Source: Lolium rigidum
Taxonomy: Eukaryota > Streptophyta > Magnoliopsida > Poales > Poaceae
Reading direction: 5' to 3'
Assembly (NCBI RefSeq): GCF_022539505.1
Contig: NC_061508.1
Coordinates: 66,349,754-66,413,753, forward strand
DNA length: 64,000 bases
Every line of letters begins with the position of its first letter. Within the stretch, counting starts at the first letter, position 1. Of the stretch, positions 59,469-64,000 are shown one piece after another. The notes under the pieces were generated by a model. That model was not told the origin of the DNA. It did not search any database and saw nothing but the letters and a program-made list of their open reading frames with translations. The position numbers and the translations under genes were made by a program.

Positions 59469-60027
59469 CTCTACGCGGCGCGCGCAGAACGCTGCTGCTT
59501 TAGGGTTTGAGGGTAGCACCGCCACCCCCCCCGCCACCGGCACCGCCCCTGGTTTGTTTAATTTTTTGTTTTTAAAATAAAAGTTGCATACTTTTATAAG
59601 CTACTACAAGTTGTACACGTTCATTTGATCGAGCAAACAAATATTGGAAGCAAAAGTCTATTCGTAGATTCCTCTTACACATATACATGGAGCTTACTAC
59701 TACCGGGATAAAAGCCCGTCGTCTATTCGAACTAATACATATACATGGAGCTCCCTACTACTGACGCCTCTTTGGACTAAACCGGCCGTTGTCTTCTATT
59801 ACTTCTGTCAACAGAATTCCCGCCAGTTCCTCCGTAATTCCTAGTATGTGTTCGTGTGGTTGGAGTTTCTCCCGCATGTAGTCGACCTATATAGGAAAAT
59901 GGCATGAATATGATTATATCAATCTTGATAACGAAGTATTGATGATAATAAATTAAAGTTGTGAATGTTATTGCTTACGTTGAATCTATTATCGTTGTGC
60001 TGCTCAGTGGTTAACATGCGAATGGAC

Positions 60028-61422
60028 TCGCAAACGTAGTATCCACATAGATTTGTCCCCTGTGGCTGTTGGGCGCACGGTACAATAGTAAATGTTAGCT
60101 GTTCTGCGAAGTGCTCACCCGTAATAACCTATTTGAAAGATGTCTAAACCCTGCCAGACAAAAGTATGATAGAATGAATATAATGGATGATTAATTGATA
60201 TCTCACGAAATATATAGCGCGACAATGATTGAAATTACCTCTGGAGAATCTCCTGCAAGTCGCGGAACCCGTCCAGGCCTCTATTCAATGGGTCGCTTAC
60301 TTCAACAATTCCCTTATCAACTTTAATGTTTAGCAGAATCCAGTGAAAGCTGCACATGTTTATATAGACGTCATGAATTAGACTTAACATCGAGTAAGAA
60401 AAACTGAATGTGCACAATAGATCAGTAAGATTCTCACCTGTAGTTGTAAGGAAAGAGCATTGAATCACAGAAGCTTTGCTCCACTATAAACCTCGTTAGG
60501 TTTTCCACCGTTTCTTCGATTTTATTCTTTACGGTTTCATGATGTACTTTATCTGGGTCAACAAACCCAACATTGTACACCTTATTACGGCTGCATTCAA
60601 CCATCTTCAGTCTGCATAAGAGAACACATATGATATAATGAGTATATGCAATGAACAGGAACAACTGAATGAACATGAACTTATATGTAGTTAACAACTT
60701 ACAAGCAGTAGAAACTCATTAGAGATTTGTCGAGGGCGTCTAAATTGAATAACTGCCAGAGTTCATTCATCTCCATATGGATCTGCTCCCTTCGGAAGTA
60801 ATAATCTCCTGGGATATCCGCCACGATGAAAGTTGTGTTCTCCTTGCACGCATTAAGGTACCACTGATGCAAATTCCGCATATGCGTTGGCAGTTTATGC
60901 AGCCTCTCTTTGCTGACCAAGTCGGCCCCATAGACAAATTTACGAGCTATATCAGCTCTGGGTACTGCATCGGCGAACATCATGTCCTCCACGGTACATC
61001 CAATTTGAGCCGCTAGCGTCGCAGCTTCGTCCATATCGAAAGGACCAAGTTCCTGGTACGCCAAGGGAACTTGCAACACTTTGAGTGGTGGGAATGATTG
61101 TTTGGCTTGTGCTCCGAGCTGGGAAACTTCCTTTCCTTTTCTGCCTGCTGTCGCTTGCTTGGCCTTGAGGTGCACTTATTGAACTTGATTTCTTCCCGGC
61201 TACACTTCTTGCTGATGATTTGCTCGTGCTAGCACTATCCTTCTTCTTACCAGCACTATCCTTCTTGTCCTCAATTACCTTCGCAAGTGTGCGTGTATAG
61301 TCATCCTTCTTCTCGTGTAAGTCATATTGCGATGGTGTGTTCAGAAAACTAAGAGCATATGCTTTTTGCTTCTTTGTGTATGGTGCTGGTGCCTTGGGTT
61401 TCTCCTTATGAAAAAAAATCAT
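60028..61422 (-). CDS. Ulp1-type protease part of CACTA gene
   Basis: Exon-like minus frames. 60952-61422 is Lys/Ser-rich, with PAPYTKKQKAYALSFLNTPS. 60699-61175 has PFDMDEAATLAAQIGC and HLPTHMR-like residues, then HQWYLNACKENTTFIVADIP. 60434-60697 and 60235-60468 follow. The last holds FHWILLNIKVDKGIVEVSDP, with the catalytic His at 60343-60345 and an Asp at 60292-60294. A further exon at 60028-60090 reads QPQGTNLCGYYVCE, giving the Gln and the catalytic Cys (60045-60047). This is the order of Ulp1/SENP SUMO-protease domains, which many grass CACTA and Mutator elements have captured. Exon borders are not settled, and frame changes may be introns or decay. Confidence 0.7.
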
Positions 61423-63520
61423 ATTTGTATTTCTTCACAATGGCATCATTTTCCTCTTCAGTACGATCGTAAGCACGGGGGGAGGAACCTTTGGTAGTCT
61501 TGGTAGGGGCGACATCTTGCGGACAGGACTCTTCGAAACGCTTCCGCTTGGGTGCATTCCGAGTCTTAGTGGGCGCAGGCGGCGGCGCTGGGAGATGGAG
61601 ATGGACTACGGTGATCGTGGTTGATGTCGTACCCATGGGGTGATGGTGGCGACATGTGATCAGTCGGAGGAGGTGATGGTGGCCTGCGATCAGTTGGAGG
61701 AGGTGATGGTGACCTGGTGGGACGACTAGTAGAGGTTACCATGCTCGGAAGCTTGATGTTTTTCTTTTCCCAAAGAATGATTTCTCCCGGCACGTCTCCG
61801 AGTGTATCCGCACCATCACCTCCAGCGATTACGAGCTCCAATGTCTCTCACAACGGTACAACTGAATCCACCCCGACACGAGCATAGCCAGCTGGAATCT
61901 GATTGCCATGCCATGTTGTCGTCTCACCTTCAGGTCCAAATGCAGGTAAGACATAGCCGACCGCCACCTTAACAGACATGTTCCTGAACACCTCATGGAG
62001 ATCACAAGGTGTTTGCTCCTTGATTCCATCCACGGGGTCGCCAGGACCGCCATCTATCATCCGTGTAGGCGGGGCCTCCGAGTCGGCCACGCTGCAGTCT
62101 TGTCGCTGAGATATGCCGGCGGTATTATCTGGCTCGCGCTGTCCTTTAAGTTCATTAATCTCCCGCTGCTGCTCGCTGAATCTCCCGCTGCTGCTGGTCA
62201 AGTTGGCGTTGGAACTCAGCCATCCGGTCATTCTGCACCTCCAGCTCGCGTTTTTTTGCTCTCGCTCGGCTTCTATAAGTCTCCGCGTCATCCGGAAACC
62301 CAAGCGCCCACGGAACACTAGGGCCGAAGCCTCTTGTTCGTCCTCCCTTTTCAGGATTACCGAGGACAAGCGTCAGCAAGTCTTTCTCTCTATCGGGAGC
62401 AAACTTCAGTTTTCCCGCTTTAATATCAGCCGTCACTTCAATCCATTTTTCCCTGGGTACCTTAACCTTGCTGTCACTTTCAACAAGGTTCCCTGTCTTC
62501 ATGTCATACTCACAGCCATGCCCAAGGAACCAATTTCGAGCCCTAGTGTCCCATCCTTCTCGCTCGGGTTCTGGAGTGATCCCATTCCGCTTCATCTCAG
62601 CCTCTTGTGCATCCCACTTAGGCATGGCTACTTCGTAGCCCCCTCGCCCCGTATGATGGTGATATTTCTTTTCGCTTGCATTCTTCTTGTTTTTCTTTGA
62701 CAGTCTCACAGCCTCCTCTGATTCTTTGTACTTCACAAATTCTTCCCAGTTATGCTCCTGCTTCGCTAGATAGTTTTCGAATAATGGAGGCTTCTTCTCG
62801 GCCTTATAAGTTGCCCATAACCGGTTCTTATACGCCCGGAAAAGTTCCCCCATCTTCTTAAGAGCCCATTTCTTCACTAGCGCCCTCGCTTGGCCATCTC
62901 GGACTCCGATCCCAAATCCGGCAAAGTGAAATGTGCCATGAGGTCGTCAAAAAGTGTGTCTTTGTACCTATCGACAACCTCACTTTCGGACACATTCTTG
63001 GTCTTGTTCCATTCTTTAATAGTGATCGGGAGACGATCCCTAACCGGAACTCCGCACTGATTTTTAAATGTCACTCGACAGTCGCGGGTGCCACCGGTTG
63101 GCCTTTCGGTGATATAGCTTCAATTGCGAAGTGGTCTTTTTTGCTCAACTTCTTTGCCGGGCCTCGTTTCTCCAACTTATCTTCGGAGGCCTAACAGAAT
63201 AAAAATTAATTAATTTATATCTATATGTACATATAGAATTTCATTAATGCGTAGTGATCGTATACCTCACCATGACCGGAGCCGTCGGCTTCTCCATCAC
63301 CGGAGTCGTCGGCTTCTCCATCACCGGAGCCGTCGGCTTCTCCATTACCGGAGCCGCGGTCTTCTCCATCACCGGAGCCATCGGCTTCTCCATTACCGAA
63401 GCCGCGGTCTTCTCCATCACCAGAGTTGCGCACTTCTCGGTCGGCTTCTGGACCATCGCGGATTATGTCCTCGAATAGGTCTTCCTGTTCCAAGTCTCGA
63501 AGGATTTAGAATGGATCCAT
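61423..63520 (-). pseudogene. En/Spm ORF1-type (Transposase_24-like) part of CACTA gene
   Basis: The ATG at 63520 reads MDPF then TAA at once, followed in frame by ILRDLEQEDLFEDIIRD. A stop codon therefore seems to have arisen at codon 5. Next comes an acidic GDGEADGS repeat (63270-63437). An exon ending near 62870 has SKKDHFAIEAISPKGQP and CGVPVRDRLPITIKEW. The main exon 62155-62877 has KKMGELFRAYKNRLWATYK, NASEKKYHHHTGRGGYEVAMPKW and a Gln-rich coiled coil. 61566-61841 is proline/serine-rich. This matches the plant En/Spm-family 'transposase 24' proteins, thought to bind subterminal repeats. Downstream exons lead into the Ulp1 part, so one fused gene is likely. Confidence 0.72.
63270..63437. 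repeat. Seven 24-bp in-frame repeats
   Basis: Seven copies of CCATCACCGGAGCCGTCGGC-like units of exactly 24 bp. They encode an eight-residue acidic repeat (EADGSGDG type) on the minus strand. Confidence 0.93.
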
Positions 63521-63556
63521 TGTTTCTGCAAAAAATTAAATCGATAATTACATGTT

Positions 63557-63597
63557 CTAACCCTAACAAAACCCTAACCCTAATCAAACCCTAACCC
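63557..63597. repeat. Telomere-like CCCTAA repeats (telo-box cluster)
   Basis: Five near-exact AACCCTAA/AAACCCTAA units, interrupted by short spacers. They lie just upstream of the minus-strand ATG at 63520, where plant telo-boxes often sit in leaders. They are too few and interrupted to be telomere. Confidence 0.7.
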
Positions 63598-63603
63598 AAA
63601 CCA

Positions 63604-63985
63604 TAGAGAGGGTGTCGACGACGCGTGTTTGCGAGAGAGAGAGGGTGTCGGCGACGCGTGTTTGCGAGAGGGAGAGGGTGTAGACGCAGCGTGCTTGCGA
63701 GAGGGAGAGGGTCGTGCGTGCGTGTTTGCGAGAGGGAGAGGGTGTCGGCGACGGTGTTTGCGAGAGGGAGAGGGTGTCGGCGACGCGTGTTTGCGAGAGG
63801 GAGAGGGTGTCGGCGACGCATGTTTGCGAGAGGGAGAGGGTGTCGGCGACGTGTGTTTGCGAGAGGGAGAGGGTGTCGGCGACGCGTGTTTGCTAGAGGG
63901 AGAGGGTGTCGGCGACGCGTGTTTGCGAGAGGGAGAGGGTGTCGGTTGTTTGCGAGAGGACGATGCCGGTGTCGACGGTATTGCG
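63604..63985. repeat. 33-bp minisatellite, about 11 copies
   Basis: GGTGTCGGCGACGCGTGTTT recurs with a 33-bp period (for example at 63773, 63806, 63839, 63872 and 63905). The earlier copies are more varied and have slightly different lengths. Because 33 is a multiple of three, open frames appear on both strands. They are not genes. Confidence 0.9.
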
Positions 63986-64000
63986 AGGGGAGTCGGTACT

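Larger units (their letters stand above)
59258..64000 (-). mobile_element. CACTA element with ORF1/Ulp1 gene, partial
   Basis: It starts CACTAGTGGAAAACAGG at 59258. Subterminal TTTTGTCGCGGGCGG motifs and complements lie at 59308-59465. It carries a minus-strand gene with an En/Spm ORF1-type domain and a Ulp1-type protease. The other end lies beyond the window, and a TNP2-type transposase is not seen here. It could be autonomous or partly so. Confidence 0.85.

Noticed and set aside
63557..63597. Telomere or interstitial telomere array
   Set aside because: Only a handful of interrupted CCCTAA units, better read as telo-boxes in a leader.
63591..63896. Open frames in the 33-bp minisatellite
   Set aside because: A period that is a multiple of three keeps several frames open on both strands. 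The products are simple repeats.

Overview
The window is repeat-dominated plant nuclear DNA, almost certainly from a grass and probably subfamily Pooideae (wheat, barley, rye, oat or ryegrass type). The signs are Ty3/gypsy elements of the Tat, Athila and Tekay lineages, a BARE/Angela-type Copia LTR, CACTA transposons with CACTAG termini and 'putative gypsy type transposon' proteins (Pfam PF04195). The species cannot be fixed by eye. I see no bacterial, organellar, rRNA, tRNA or CRISPR feature.

Layout. 1-1829: minus-strand Athila-like gag remnant running off the left edge and ending at a 100-N gap (1830-1929). 1930-9906: gene-poor DNA holding a PIF/Harbinger-like inverted-repeat element (3213-5105) that was itself invaded by a short CACTA element (3627-4656). 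About 9907-55821: one outer Tat-lineage retrotransposon with gag-pol on the minus strand, broken open by two insertions. Insertion A (16192-43814, target duplication ACTGT) is a complete Tekay chromovirus with 4.2-kb LTRs. It is in turn split inside its integrase by insertion B (21283-34257, target duplication GTAAG), a second Tat-type element with 386-bp LTRs. Insertion C (48422-54819, target duplication CAGGC) is a 6.4-kb solo LTR related to the Tekay LTR, sitting between the outer gag and protease. The outer element is cut off at 55822 by a BARE/Angela-like LTR that runs into a second 100-N gap (56097-56196). A Tat LTR fragment follows the gap.

56419-59257 holds the only convincing host gene. 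It is a small basic protein gene with a TATA box whose single exon is split by a 1.1-kb CACTA element and also carries a 32-bp frameshifting duplication. 59258-64000 is the end of a larger CACTA element. Its minus-strand gene joins an En/Spm-type ORF1 (Transposase_24-like) to a Ulp1-type SUMO protease domain whose His, Asp and Cys are still present.

How the parts relate. Both Tat elements carry an extra gene in antisense between integrase and the 3' LTR, tail to tail with pol; in the outer element a TATA-like box lies upstream of it. The Tekay element carries an extra sense ORF between its primer binding site and gag, and its pol frame reads through the polypurine tract into the 3' LTR. Almost all retroelement coding regions are frameshifted. 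The longest intact piece is the 410-codon integrase of insertion B. The nesting gives a relative order: outer Tat first, then Tekay, then inner Tat, whose two LTRs differ by roughly 2.5%.
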